A stretch of DNA of 64,000 nt from Calonectria ilicicola (GCA_020809705.1 CP085828.1:4836001-4900000), one strand, 5' to 3'; shown: positions 25,392 through 37,896, counted from the stretch's first letter. Made by a program: numbers and translations. The notes: generated by a model not told the origin, from the letters alone.

Positions 25392-25767
25392 TAGTGGGCT
25401 TGCATATTGTTTTTCTGCATTTCGAGAACGCCGCTCGCCGTGCAAGAACACAAGGGCCATGGGACAAAATCAGATGAAAAATGGAAAAGGAAATCATTGA
25501 TTTATCAGTCTTCCTACTTGCACACGTATCTTTTTGGTGCCACGGAATCCCATATTGCCTCGACATCTGACTTGAATTTCGTCGTGTTATTGACGGTGTT
25601 AAATCGAATATTCAATTAGTCATATATACGTCTATCAGAGCAACAGAATTTCTAAAGAAGAAATCCATAGATTAATTTGGTCCTTTTTGTATCCTCCGAC
25701 TCCCATATTGTACCGTTTCTCTATCAAACAGCCCAATTATGACCAACATCTTCAAAGCAAAGTATAT
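25392..25767. other. Short intergenic region between convergent genes
   Basis: About 0.4 kb of AT-rich sequence between the stop codons of the HET gene and the permease gene. It presumably contains both 3' UTRs, and no feature is seen. Confidence 0.5.
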
Positions 25768-27700
25768 TTATACTTCCATTTGCGGTCCTTTATATTCCTT
25801 CTTGGCCCACAACAGATAGTAAATAACACTAAGCAATGCAATTCCACCAGTCATCAACGATGCGTAGTTCATTGTAGATGGGCTAGCAGGTGTTTGCGGG
25901 GGCCAGAAGCTGAAAAACCAAATAATGAGCATGAAACAGCAAGCAAAGGTGTTGTTGATGATGCCAAAAATGCCGGGGACGTGCCATGGCCCCCAGGCAA
26001 GAGTCTGACCCTCACCAGCAGTCGTGTCAGCCAGAGCAGGAAGCGCACTGGGGTCAGGCATCTTGTAGCCGCTTCCGCACCGACGGTAAAGAAGTAGAGA
26101 AGCGGCCATGAGATACGATGAGTATAGGCCTGAAACAGCGACAGAAATGATGGCGTTGTATACAACAGCAGAACCGATATTAATAAGGCCGATTAGGCAA
26201 GCAATGATGCTTGTGATGACGATGGCCCAGACGGGCACATTGGTGCGTTGGTCAACCTACAGTCGCAGTTAGATAAGCTACACCAACAAGTAGGGCCATT
26301 TGCTTGCAATCCCAATAGCACTTACCTTGGATAAAGTGCGCCAAAACGGTAAGCCCCGATCTCTAGCAAATGCCCAGAACATGCGGGAGGTGGCGGCAAT
26401 AACACCAACAATGGCGGATAAAGTCATGACAATGATGAGTGCTGTCATGACGGCAGTTCCTTTTTTGGACCTGGTAGCCTGGTAGAATATCTCAATATAT
26501 GGATAGCCAGTCGGGGAGTTGATGGCCTTGTCAATATCGGTGGCACTATACAACATGGCAATGACCATCGCGAGGCCCATGATACCGTTAATTGTGATGC
26601 TGGTCATGATGGACTGGGGGACAGCGATAGAGGGATTCTTGACTTCCTCACACATCTATAATATGTTGTTAGGCAATTTTTCTTGTGCGGTTTATTACCA
26701 CAAATATTCTGCTCGAGATTTGCAAAATAGTAGATAATAGGTGTGCTTACGTGAAATGAGCAGTCAACGCCTAAGTTGCAATGTCAGTTTCTAGACCAGA
26801 CCAGTCACACTATATCAAAAGGCTTGAAGCTTACCTGCAAAGGAGAATACACATCCTAGCAATCCCACAAACCAGGAAAGGCCCTGGGTGGGCCACAGCC
26901 CTTCATTACGGAACTGGAGGAAGACCTCGGAGGCATCGGCATTATCACCCAGAGTGACCAGTGTAACCAAGACAGCAATGAAGCCAACGATGTGCAGGAC
27001 GAGGATCATTCCTTCAATCTTGGGAAGCATCGAGTTGGCAAAAGTGTTGATCACAACGGCAATAAAGATGCATAACCAGAGCATCAATGTTCCCTGCCAT
27101 GTCTTAGCGTCATATGATGGTATCATGAAGACAACAAGGCCTTGAATCATTGTCCCCGTCAGAAAACCAGCTGCAGCAGAGGTACCTTGCCAACCAGCCA
27201 AAGTCAGCCACCCAGTAATGTAACTCAGAAATTTGGAGCACCATCTGGGAGCCAACATGGCCACCCAGTGATACTGGCCACCAGAGGTGGGAGCTATGGA
27301 CACAAGTTCGCAAAGGGTCGAGAAGACGCTAAGGTTGCCGATCCAAACGAAGATGAAGCCATAGACAAGCCCACCCGGGCCACCATTGGCCAGGCCAGGC
27401 GCAAAGTTCATAAGGGTGCCCTCCCATGTTACGAGAATGGCACAGCTAAAGCCCAGAATCGTTAGAAAGCGAAAGTTTCGCTAAATTAAACGGTCGGGTT
27501 AGTCTAATCGATGACAACACTTAGTGGCGGGAAGCTAGACGGTATCCTACCTTAAGGACTGACTTTTTGCCCAGCTTGGCCAATTGCTCGCGATCCAACT
27601 CATCGCTGTCAATGAACTCGGCGGCTGGTTCCACGGTGGGTCCCGGGGCCTTCTCTGTGCTCATGTCGCTCTGCTCGCGGCTCTCCCGTCGGATGCTCAT
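25768..27700 (-). CDS. APC-superfamily permease (fungal GABA/choline/amino acid type)
   Basis: Five exons (27700-27551, 27480-26835, 26770-26751, 26655-26326, 26256-25768) give 544 aa, with a micro-exon of only 20 nt coding the segment VDCSFH. After a polar N-terminus come FLTILGFSCAILVTWEGTL, ANGGPGGLVYGFI, ELVSIAPTSGGQYHWVAMLAP, the Trp-rich YITGWLTLAGWQGT, AGVDCSFHMCEEVKNP, TSRMFWAFARDRGLPFW and DQRTNVPVWAIV. All are landmarks of the fungal amino acid/choline transporter family (Hnm1, Uga4 relatives; TC 2.A.3.4), with 12 predicted helices in the plasma membrane. The substrate is likely GABA, choline or another amine, not resolvable here. The start was set at 27700 (MSIRRES); the frame stays open 116 codons further upstream. 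Confidence 0.87.
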
Positions 27701-30027
27701 GTCAAAGATGCGGGCGCTGGCCTCAATGTCGATCTCGTCTCGTCCCGCGCTGGACACACTGGGATACCCAAGTTTATGGGAATTTGACGGGAAAAATGAG
27801 ACAGGCCTAAGACTGCAAGGGAGCACGGTAGTAGGCTGCGAAGTGGGAAGGCATGGCGAATACCGGGTTCGGCTACGAGGTGAAAACCCTGACCCATGTC
27901 GCGTCTTGCGGTAGACGTACGTGTATAAATGTCGGTTACGGAGAGCGAGCTGAAAGCTGCATGATTCTTGGCTGCAGAAGAGAGATTTGAAAGCGAGCTT
28001 TTTCCGAACCGTGCATTGGTCAAGGGTCCTGCTGGCCCAGAATCCCATTCCAGCGGCAGTTCATATTGATATCCCAGGCGAGGACCTGCTGGCTAATGCG
28101 GGGGAGTGGGCTGATTAGCGGCTAGCAAACGATTAGCTTGCCCTTGGCGGAGCATGATGCTCGATTGAGTGGTGATAACGCTCGGTCGCAAGAGCAGGTG
28201 TCCCTGGCTCCTAGATGGTTTCTCTAGTGCCGCGATCCGTCAGTCCAGAGTGGAAAAATAGAAAACGTCCACGAAAAGTCCGGAACCGGCCCAGACAGCG
28301 AAACGCAGAAACAGGGGTGAGACACACCGAGACTGTGTTTCAAGCCCTAAGTGCCTTGGAAGAGGCTGGAAGAGCGCCGAGGCACCTGATTGGGCTGGTG
28401 GACAAGCTTGCCCAAATGCCGTCTGCATCGAAAGTCAAGAGTGGCTCCACCGCTGCTCTGCTCGTGGATAACGCGCGTGTTGAAAACCGGGACAGTCTCC
28501 CCGCTGCATGTCCACGCGTTCCGCTGTTGAGGTGGATGTTCCGGACGGATTCTGACTCGGTCTCACAATATCAGCTGGTCCAACAAATAGTAGATAGCGG
28601 CCTGGTCGCCCCGACCGTGGTTTCGCCCTTCACGCCTCCCAACAACCATGGCATGGCATGGGAGCGAGCGAGCGAGCCCATTTGCCAGTGGAGAGGACAC
28701 ACTCACCAACGCACATTTATTATACATCCACTGCATATCGCTTCACAAACACACACACAGACACGGACTCCTCACGTGGAATCAATAAAAAAAGCCAAAG
28801 TCTCACCCTCCTATGCAACCCGTCCCAATATTGAGCGGCCCATCTGAATGGTTATTGGCGGATGGGTGCGACATCCCCCACACACGAGAAGATTCGTATT
28901 ATCTGAAACATAACCTTACTTTTTACGACATCAATCGACACTGCCAGCCCGATCTCAAGTACAATAATCCGATCGCCTCGTCATAGATAATCGCAGGGGA
29001 TCGAGATCCAGGCCAACCAAACGCACACACTGCCTATCACACCCGCAACAGTTAAAAGGTGGCCCTGTGGCAAGACGGAAACGGTGGGTGATTGACGTAC
29101 AAGTGAGACAGAAATCTCTGCCTTGGTTGGGCTTACAATTATCCTATCTTTATTCCCACCCTTAACCCGACCCGTTCATTTACCTGGCTTAAGTAACTTA
29201 TCAAAACTTAACTCAGTTAGCAGCAGTGGTGTCGATTGGACTCGCTGCTTCACCATGCACTGTGCTGGCAGCAGCAAATATGAGCCAAGTTCATTCGAAA
29301 TCGCACCGTCAGGCTCCTGCCCTTGTTGCCAACATACCAACGCCTTGCAGCGAGATATAAGAATCACTGTCTCAAGCCAAAGGAGAGATTTGGGGACAGT
29401 CTTGCAATGGGGTGCGGCCCATGATGGATGATCAAAAAAAAGCACTGTTTAAAGTGGGCGCCAATATGATTCCTTTTCTTCTTCCCCTCGCCTGCAGCAA
29501 CAGCCACAATGCAAGCCAGCCAGGATCAGAAGCACCTAATGATGCCAAATCGGCGATCTGACAGCCCTGGGTATTTCGCGGCACGCGGGAGTCGTGCTGA
29601 GTAGCAAATAGCGCCCTTCATTCATTTCCTGGGCCACGCCGACAAAGAAATTCAGCGCTCTTCGGTGCTTTGATATTTGGCTTTGGCACCGTCTCGGAGT
29701 CGCTTTCCGCTCTACGACACTGAGTCAACAGCTCACTATTGCAGGGCAAAGACATATCCGGTGCAGCCTGTTGCATACCCCTTTCCAACCACCATACCAT
29801 GGCGTTTTATCCTATGCCACGCCATGATTGGATGCTAACTTTCAGCTGGTTTTTGCCAGCGCCGTCACACTGTCAACACAGCCCCACACATGGCGTTTTC
29901 CTGGGCTATGACCGCGTCGCCACGCACTGCGATAAACCGGAGCAGATCGCCAGGAGCTTTTCTCAGTTCATTGCCTTTGACCTGGAATAACTCATCTTTG
30001 ACGTACCTCTTCCCATGCCGCCCAGCC
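27701..30027. other. Intergenic region, divergent promoters
   Basis: About 2.3 kb between the permease start and the NACHT-protein start. A 210-codon frame at 28215-28847 is open but has an atypical Arg-rich, low-complexity product, no splice partners and no family similarity I can name. Short CA- and GAGC-type simple repeats occur near 28,660-28,765. The region probably holds the long 5' leaders of the two genes. Confidence 0.45.
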
Positions 30028-33000
30028 ATGGAGCCACTGATCGCCCTGTCCGTAGCCATGAGCGTGGTCCAGTTTATCGATTTTGGAAACTGTCTTCTCT
30101 CAGAAACCGGCCTGCCGTACCGGTCGCCATCAGGACAAGACTCGGATGAGGTAGGGCTCGCAACCATCTCATACGATTTATCCCTGCTCGTTCACGATTT
30201 GGACGTCGAGATAGAGCGGCTAGTTCGCCGCCAGCCCGTCCAAGGCAGCTCCGAAGACAGCTTCCTCCGGCTTTGCGAGCAATGCAGCTCGGCAGCGACT
30301 GAGTTAAGCGGCGCCATCCGGACGCTAAGTGCTGTCAATGCCGAAAAATCATTCACCTTCAGTCAGACTCAGAGCAGTTCCGTTGAGATAGGTCATTATC
30401 GCAAGCCAAGCAGGATCATCCATAAAGACGCCAACGTCTTTGCCGCCGCCATTCAATCTGCCGTCTCTTTCAATCCTTACCAGTGGAAAGGAATACTGTC
30501 CGACATCAGAGTCTGCACCCTAGTTGCTCTAAGAGAAGTTCTCTGGTACACCAGCCTTGCTCCAGTTTGTGTCTAGTATGGGCGTCTGACAAACTGCAGG
30601 GAGCAATCCGCGCGAGGGGAACCAGCACTGCGCCATGGCTCTGCCCATCAGGCTGAAATTCTTGCCTCCCTGAGCCAGCTTGAATCTAATACGCACACTT
30701 TGAATCAGTCTCTCATAGCCGCAATAAACTATGAATCCTCTAATCCCAATCCAGCTGATCGCAAAATAATCAACAGCATCTGGTCCTCGGCAGACCGATC
30801 ATCCGAACCCATTCGTGGCCCTTCAATTCATTATTCCCAGAAGGTGACTTCCTGGTTGATGAACGTTGATGAGTACTCTGCCAACTTGACATCTCAAATA
30901 AAAGCACACGCTAGAGAATCAGAATCCCAGGCTTATGTCAAAACCATCATAGACAGTCTCCGCTTTCAGGGTGTCAAGCACCGCGAGGATATCATCCCAG
31001 AAGCATATGAGGAAACATTTCAGTGGATGTTCGATGAGAAGTCACAATCTGTCGCTCACAAAAAACCTTGGGTTGGCTTCACGCCTTGGCTCGAAGGGTC
31101 TGGCCAAGACCTATACTGGGTCACGGGCAATGCAGGGGCTGGCAAATCGACTCTGCTCAAGTATTTGACAACTAATCCAAAGACGAGGGATCACCTTCTT
31201 CACTGGTCTCAGGATCGACCCTTGGTACAAGCATCTTTTTACTTTTGGAGTGCCGGCGTTTCACAATTACAAAAGTCTCAAACTGGGCTTCTAAGAACAC
31301 TCCTTTTACAGTGCCTCGAGCAAATGCCCACCATCTGCCCCAGGGTTTGCGCCCGGCGTTGGGCTCTCTTCAAAATATTCGGTTCCAAAGCCGCTCAATT
31401 CGCACCGCAGTGGTCATGGGGAGAGTTGTTGGAGTGCTTCTCTGCTTTAACACCACTTGCTGGTCGCGAGTTTAAGCTGGCGCTTTTCATAGACGGGTTG
31501 GACGAGTTCGACGGCGACCAGCAAAAGCTGATTGACTTTATCAAGTTGTTCCATCGCCGAGCAGGAATCAAAATCCTAGTCAGCAGCCGTCCGGAAAACG
31601 TGTTTTTGGATGCCTTCAGCGCGAACCCAAGTCTAAAGATGGAGGATTTCACAACAAACGACCTGGAGAATTTCGTGCGGAGCGAATTCAATCGTACCAA
31701 GGGATATTATGAAATGATGCAGGCCAGACCTGTCCAGGCGTCTCGGCTAAACAAGGAGATTGTTCGAAAAGCCAAAGGGGTATTCCTTTGGGTGTCTGTC
31801 GTTGTATTGGCTCTTTGTGAGGGCATAAAGGAGGGCGACACACTTGAAGAACTGCTCGACTTCCTTGGCACCCTCCCTTCAGATCTATCCAAGCTATATA
31901 TGCTCATTTATAGACTGAAGCCCGAGTACGCTGCTGAATTTTCAAACATCTTTCAGATACATCACAGCTCTACCACACTCCTAGATGTCACAACTTTATA
32001 TCTAGCAGAGATGGATCTTGACCAAGCCTTGCAGCAAGACATTTCCGCTGTCTGTGGTTCATTAAGACCTCAGATCATGCAAACCATGAAAAAGCGGCTC
32101 AACAGCCGAACACGGGGCCTGCTCGAAATTTCCAGGGACGGTCAAGTTGATTACTTGCACCGGAGCGTTCGAGAGTGGGCCATGGAAAATTGGCACGAAA
32201 TATGTTTCAGGGCCAAGAAGACATTTGATCCTCACCTTGCCATTCTGCAAGGCCTTGTGGTGGAAATTATGAACCCGGGGATATGGCAGAGTGCAGCCAT
32301 GAACATTCCAACAGAGTTTTGGCGTCGGGCCTGCATCTGTCTATACCATGCATCCGATGTCCGAGATGACAGTATAAACATAACATCTCTAATGATGATT
32401 ATGGACAGGCTAGATGAAAACTTGGGGGAGATATCAACGTCTTATCCACTTTCGAATGGTCGGCTTCCACTTTACCGCGACGTGAGCCAGGACAGTCTCG
32501 TGTCAACAACCGGACAAGACCTGCCACACTGGTCGACGACACAATATACCATGACCCCAGACCGGCAGAGCAACACATTTGTCGGTCTAGCAGCTCAATT
32601 TGCCGTGTTGCCCTATGTTCGAAAACGCCTGGCCGATGATAGCAAGTTGCTCAAAGACTTGGATCACCTGTCCATACTATCATGTGCAGTGCTAGGCTTC
32701 GAGCATTTCTCTCGTCCTGACGTTGCGGATCTTGTGGGCAAGTACTTGAACACATCTACTCTAGAAGCGAGGTACGAGCTCGTTGAATTGCTAGTCGACA
32801 AGGGTGCCCTAGCACCGCGCACCAAGAAGAACAAGCGCAGTCCTCCGCACTCGCCATACGTGTCAGTCACACCACAGGACATACAGAGCATTCAAGGCGA
32901 AGCCAAGAAAAAATTGCAATTTCTACACTCCGTATCGGACGTCGACCCTCGAGAGTTGCAGTATTGGGAAGATGTTACGGTACTGTTTCTCAAGCATATG

Positions 33001-33087
33001 ACGATGAACGGCATGAATCATGTCGGATCAAAGCGGTTGTCACTATCCAGAGTTTTGGGCGGAATAATGAGGAAAGGGAGGCCATAG
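30028..33087 (+). CDS. NACHT-type STAND NTPase (fungal NLR-like)
   Basis: Two exons (30028-30545, 30600-33087) with a 54-nt intron encode 1001 aa. Residues 1-~170 form an N-terminal helical module starting MEPLIALSVAMSVVQFIDFG, typical of fungal STAND proteins (HeLo-like N-terminal domains). The NACHT core has the P-loop GNAGAGKST at about residue 349 preceded by the WLEGSGQDLYWV segment, Walker B LALFIDGLDEFDGD near 467, and a sensor-like ILVSSRPENVF. After the winged-helix region comes VDYLHRSVREWAMEN (~690), as in the DUF7791-type fungal NACHT family. The remaining ~300 residues show no ankyrin, WD40 or TPR repeats. Such proteins are intracellular sensors whose oligomerisation activates an N-terminal effector, often in allorecognition. 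The GTG/TTG-like frame at 30700 is not a separate gene. Confidence 0.9.
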
Positions 33088-34264
33088 TGGTTCGGCATGG
33101 CATACATATATACATATACATATACTTAATGTTTTAAGCGGGGATTGAGCATTGCATTCTGTTACGCTGCATTTGTGGAATTAATTCAACGGGGAGGAAG
33201 GGAGGACTACTCTTTGAGGCTATGGTCTGTCAACCACGAGTTTAATCGCCGTCGGTTGGGCCTTGCTTGGTAATAGTGATTGGGCACGTATCAGAATGAA
33301 GAGACATATTCACGGTTGGGCCAGATATCAGGGGCTCCCACTGTCCTTCAAAGGCAAGGACGAGAGTTCTGTCGGCAGAGCAAGGATATTCCGATCCTTG
33401 GCCTGGAAACTCTTGTCCACCTTGCCGCCTACACGACAGATAGTATCATCTTACGGGCACGACACTACACACTATTTCCAGCATCCTTTGTTTCGTTCTT
33501 GTGGCACAAGCGGTATGCATAGCGTGGCGCAAGGTGAATCGCATCACGAGTCGGTTCGATGGCTTCGAAACCTATTATTCCCAGTTAGAATGAGAGTTGC
33601 AACACGTGTCTCAGAGGGTAGAAATGGGAAGAGGTGTCGCAGTCAGGGCAAATGGTGAATAGTGGTCTCATGGCCGCGTGGGCTCTGAAGTAGCAAATAC
33701 TTGGGATGCAAACATCATGCGAAAGGGGCGCGTTGTGCTAGGTAATTGGAACGTACCTCGGGAAATGTGAGCGTCTATAAGACATCCAGAGCCAGTTTGC
33801 TGCTGATGCGACGCGTCGGACACGCCATTGGGCCGTTGCGAAGAGTTGGTTCAAAAGGCAAAAGAAATCTTGAAGCCAGATGCGCAGCGAGATTTTTATT
33901 TGTAGCTGGCGACGCTGGGGCAACAGGTGGGGCATGTTTGCTTAGTAATCCTGCGTCTATCTAGGGTAGCTAGGAAGCATATTTATTCCTTCGTTATAAT
34001 TAAATATTCATTCATGTTTTTTTTTTTAAACCTCCATTGTTATTACTAATATTGTGCGTAACAGAAAATAACAGCTTGTATGCATGGTGTAGCAAGTTTT
34101 CGACAAGACTAGCAGTATAGGAATCCTGAAGGAATCGCCTGTAGCAGCACAAAGGAACAGGTTTGAAACATTTATTCGGGCAGCTTATTTCAACATATTC
34201 TTCAAATCACTGAGATAGCTAGTAGTTTGAAGCAACACCCACTCACATACATGTCATACTAGCT
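33088..34264. other. Intergenic region between convergent genes
   Basis: About 1.2 kb. A short (ACATAT)n-like simple repeat lies just after the NACHT gene stop near 33,103-33,125. The frames at 33263-33658 are not supported as genes. Confidence 0.5.
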
Positions 34265-35843
34265 TTAGACGAAGGAGGTTTCTTCAGATCCATTCCCCAG
34301 AATCCGTCTGCCAAGCTGCGTGAAGAGCAAAAGACACCCTACCGCTACTATTGGGATCGCAATGACCCAATACACCCAGAATAGGCTTGCACCAACCGAA
34401 AAGTCGCCCCCCATAGAGAAGATAGCCGCTACAAAAGAGATGGGAATAAAAACTGTTGCCAAAGACGTTAGATATCCCACCTGCCGGGCTTGCTTATTGG
34501 AGGCAATGCTTTCCCGGACTGACACGGCTTGCGTATAAGCTTGTGAAATAATGTCCACTCTTGCCTTGAGGTGTTGAACAACATTTTGCAAGCTCCTCCA
34601 CGCATCTGCTTCCCAGGGCTGCATCGTTCGTATATTCGAGTACATCCCCAAGGCATCCATGTTGCGGCAAATCCCCAATCAATCGCTTCTAACGCCGACT
34701 TTGCGCGCACCAGACGGCCGAAATCTCGCGGGTGCCAGGGCCGAGTCCAAGACTTCTCAAACGTATTCGCGACTCTGACCCCGATTGGTGTGTTGCCACT
34801 ACTCATTTTGTGTTGTTCTTGTAAGACCTGAGCCTCTGCAATACGCAATCCAGCTGTCCACGCTGTCAAGACTATCTTTCTGCAAATATCAATACAACTA
34901 TTCAAGTTTGCAGTCTGCTGTCGTATTGTCAAGGGGTACAGTCGAAGGATGTCTTCAAACATGGACTGCATGCTAGGTGATTGTTGGGTATTCTTCCAAT
35001 CTGCCGGATTTGAGCCCAGAACGGCATCGGATGTAAAGGAAGGGTACCATGTCCCTTGCTGGTTCAGATCTTTCATGATTGAATCAACCAGTTTGGTGGA
35101 ATCATCACGTTCGACTTCTCGAAGAGTGGGAGAACATTCCCACCTTACAAATTTGCCGAGAGGTTGATCAACAACAAGGATAGCTGATATACCTCATTAA
35201 TCAAATAGACATTTCATTTTTGAGAGGAGAGTGGGAATTTACCATCCCAAGAATCCTCGTTGAAAGTGCTCCAAAAGGAAAGCTGCTCGAAGTTCAACAG
35301 TGGACCATCAAAATCACCAAATATCGTCATGCGAGAGATATAACGATGAACACTTGATTCCATGAAGTAGTAAGGTTTCGTATCATTTCCCTCGAGCTCT
35401 TTGATTCTCACCCTGTGAAGTTTGGGGAACGTAAGAATAAAACGGTTCTGGCTATCGTAATAACGCGGAGTTCGGTTCAACAGACCCCCCACGAAGCCGC
35501 CAAGACCAGTCCAGTGAGATGCAAAAAAGGCAGGAGGAACTTTTAGTTTCGCTCCTAGGACTTGTATAAAATTTCTTGGTAGTCCTTCGATTACAAAAAC
35601 ACGGCGGCGTGCGGCGCCAGCGGGGTGGGCCTCATCAAGGCAACGTCTAAGGGCTCTGGATGAGGCGAGCTTCCGCACGGAAGGCTTAGCATTGTCCTGG
35701 AATTCAATTACAGCGGCTCGTCCTTCTTCTCTCATGGATTCTTGTTGACTTGACAGATGTTTGACAAATTCTGGATCTTGCTCCTGCTGTGTGGACTCGA
35801 GTAGCGACCAGTAGTGGCTCTCATCTGGGAGATCTGACATCAT
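34265..35843 (-). pseudogene. CorA-like (Mg2+ transporter family) gene interrupted by a frameshift
   Basis: Exon 1 (35843-35243) and exon 2 from 35183 are joined across a 59-nt intron and read as a large soluble domain (VFVIEGLPRNFIQVLG, HWTGLGGF, ending RAKSALEAIDWGFAAT). The rest of the protein, NIRTMQPWEADAWRSLQNV, SNKQARQVGYLTSLATVFIPISF, SMGGDF and a second membrane helix, lies in another frame. The frame change must occur at about 34,658-34,678, because the second frame has a stop at 34679-34681. No GT-AG intron in this stretch restores the frame without deleting conserved core. As read, the first frame ends at 34468 without the two C-terminal helices of the CorA fold. It is either a decayed gene or a one-base sequence error. 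Fungal proteins of this type often carry GG-type variants instead of the GMN motif. Confidence 0.68.
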
Positions 35844-36906
35844 TCCTTTGGTTGATTGTACGGTGTGAAGCCTAGTCGTCCGTTCGGTTCAATTTTTTCT
35901 TGGAAGTTTGCTCAGGAATATTAATATATTAATACACCCGATGGTTTGTTTGCTGGAAGCTTTGAAGTATTCAATACGCGATACTGCTGATGGTGCGTTG
36001 CCTTAGTTTATGTATCCCCGCCTTGCCATCCAACTTAGACCCGATGACCCTTCACACAATATATGGCTTGAAGTATGTACCGTACCCGCCAATTCACCAC
36101 ACCTTATTATCTGTGACAAGCTGCAACACAGTTCTTTAAAAAGCCGCCCAGTCCACTTGATTTATCTAAAAATACCCCCCCCCCCAAAAAAAAACTATTA
36201 TCTCCAAATTCAGGCAAGAGTAGAAGCAGGTTCGTTTTATCTGCTAAGTATTAAGAATGGTACCTCGGAGGAGGCTCTGCAAACCAGAGGGAATGGAGCG
36301 CGGACTGCGATAAGGCAACCAAGACTGGAATGACGCGTACTTCTCGGTGATTTGTGGGCGCCCAGGTCAGCAAATGTTTGGTGGCCCAGGCAGATGAGAC
36401 GCTGGGCATGTGTGACGCGGGGGAAACGTATAAAGTTCTTAGCGTTGACAAATCCCCATCCGCTAGCGGCGACGGGCAATTGCACTCCCAACTGGCACAA
36501 CCGTAAGTCAACCTTTAGGTACATTTGTATATGGTCTAACCAGCGCCCCAAGAGAATTGGCAAGGCAAACATGCCTGCGACCCCTCATAGCCTTAAACCA
36601 GAATACACCTAGGAAGAATCACAACTGTGACACATTTTGTTACAATCTTAGTTTGCCGTCCTTTACTCACAACGTCTATTACAGCTCTGTCGACTATAGT
36701 ATTGGAATTGCTGCCAACCCCTTTTTCTGGAGTTCTCTTACCCCTTTAGGTACAGGAGAACCAATCATCCGTCCCAACTAGGGAAACAAAGACAAAGGGA
36801 TTCTCCCGTTTCCCATCAACCTTTCGTTCAACAGACCCCACATCTTGTGAAAGCATTTGATGGCACCGGTGGAATATTTGCACAAGGAACACTGAAAGCA
36901 TTCGAC
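35844..36906. other. Intergenic region with homopolymer tract
   Basis: About 1 kb without a supported gene. A run of about 11 C followed directly by about 9 A lies near 36,175-36,194, a context prone to length errors in assemblies. The short frames around 36010-36780 show no features. Confidence 0.5.
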
Positions 36907-37434
36907 ATGGATTTCAGCGAGGAAGATCTCGCAGACGTGTTCGCTACCTGCGTTTCTTGTCTCAACTACGCTGTAGACAGGGCTTCAGACACCAGGGAGG
37001 CCCTGGAATTTCGCCTAGTCAGGCTTCGACTTACTCGATGGGGCGAGGCAGTCAACGTTTATGACAAACCCGCACTTGGACGCTATGATCATTATTCGGA
37101 AGATCTCCGTGAAGCAAGACAAAGCCTTGTTGGTTTCATTGTATTGTTTGACACTGGAAATAAAAATACAAAGGAATCCTTCTCGTTCTTGAATAGCACG
37201 GATCAGGAAGCACAGCTGTTGCAGGAAGCACTCGGAGCCATAGCCTCTAAGAGGTTTTCGTAGGGAAGCAGTCTTCTTGAACCTCAAGCCCTGAAGTTTG
37301 GGCGGTGGTCCGAGATGTAGTTTCAGCATGCATCTAATTTCGCCCATCACCTAGAGAATCTTTTCGGTTCTCAACACCTGCGAGAATTGTGCGCAAGTGA
37401 GCGACTTCAAATCATGGATGAAGATGCTCCCTGA
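36907..37434 (+). pseudogene. HeLo-domain gene relic with in-frame stops
   Basis: Reading from the ATG at 36907, the frame begins MDFSEEDLADVFATCVSCLNY and continues through RLVRLRLTRWGEAVN, DLREARQSLVGFIVLFD and DQEAQLLQEALG. This layout matches the N-terminal part of the HeLo prion-inhibition/propagation domain (PF14479; compare LxRLRLxRWGEAV in that family). TAG codons at 37261-37263 and 37318-37320 interrupt it, yet the same frame then continues as AHHLENLFGSQHLRELCASE, which fits the end of the HeLo helices, to a TGA at 37432-37434. I tested the obvious GT-AG pairs around the stops and none removes both while keeping the frame. HeLo domains are pore-forming cell-death effectors in fungal allorecognition. 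An in-frame extension upstream to 36847 has no ATG. Confidence 0.6.
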
Positions 37435-37896
37435 GCTGGGGCTTTTCTGGGAAAATCCTAAAATAGTTTAAAAAAAAATACACAAGCCCTAATTTATTTT
37501 TATCATAAATAAATTTAGAAATATATATATAATTATTTATTTTATTCTCATTTCTTTACTTTAATATTAAATGCAGGTGCTTTATGTGTGCACTTAGCAA
37601 AATGTATGTGTGCGCGCGGCAAGACTCAAAAAAAAGGGGGAGTTTGGATAGTTGACTTGTCGCGTTTATTCGATGCGCTTACCACACTGTCACTTCTCAT
37701 CTCGCACTACTTATTTCCCTCGAAGTTACTAGCCCTATGCAACATTCAGCAAAGAAACAATTCGCTTCAATATTCGAAATGTTATCTATTTAGCATATAT
37801 CGCCATCATATCCAACTGCCGTGTTGATTCATAATCCACCATATCTATCCACCCATTGCGTATCAACTCCCTTCCATATCATTATTTTCATTTACA
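37435..37896. other. AT-rich intergenic stretch
   Basis: The segment 37,450-37,570 is almost entirely A and T (TTTATTTTTATCATAAATAA-like). The remainder has mixed composition and shows no gene. It may be a small decayed repeat, but no ends are visible. Confidence 0.45.

Noticed and set aside
28215..28847. 210-codon open frame upstream of the permease gene
   Set aside because: The product is Arg/Ser-rich with low-complexity ends, has no family similarity or splice partner, and lies in what looks like a long leader/promoter region.
33263..33658. 131-codon frame 3' of the NACHT gene
   Set aside because: Product composition is not protein-like and overlapping frames of similar length exist; probably 3' flank.
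37254..37326. Intron that would remove the stops from the HeLo frame
   Set aside because: All GT-AG pairs tried have lengths that shift the frame away from the downstream similarity.
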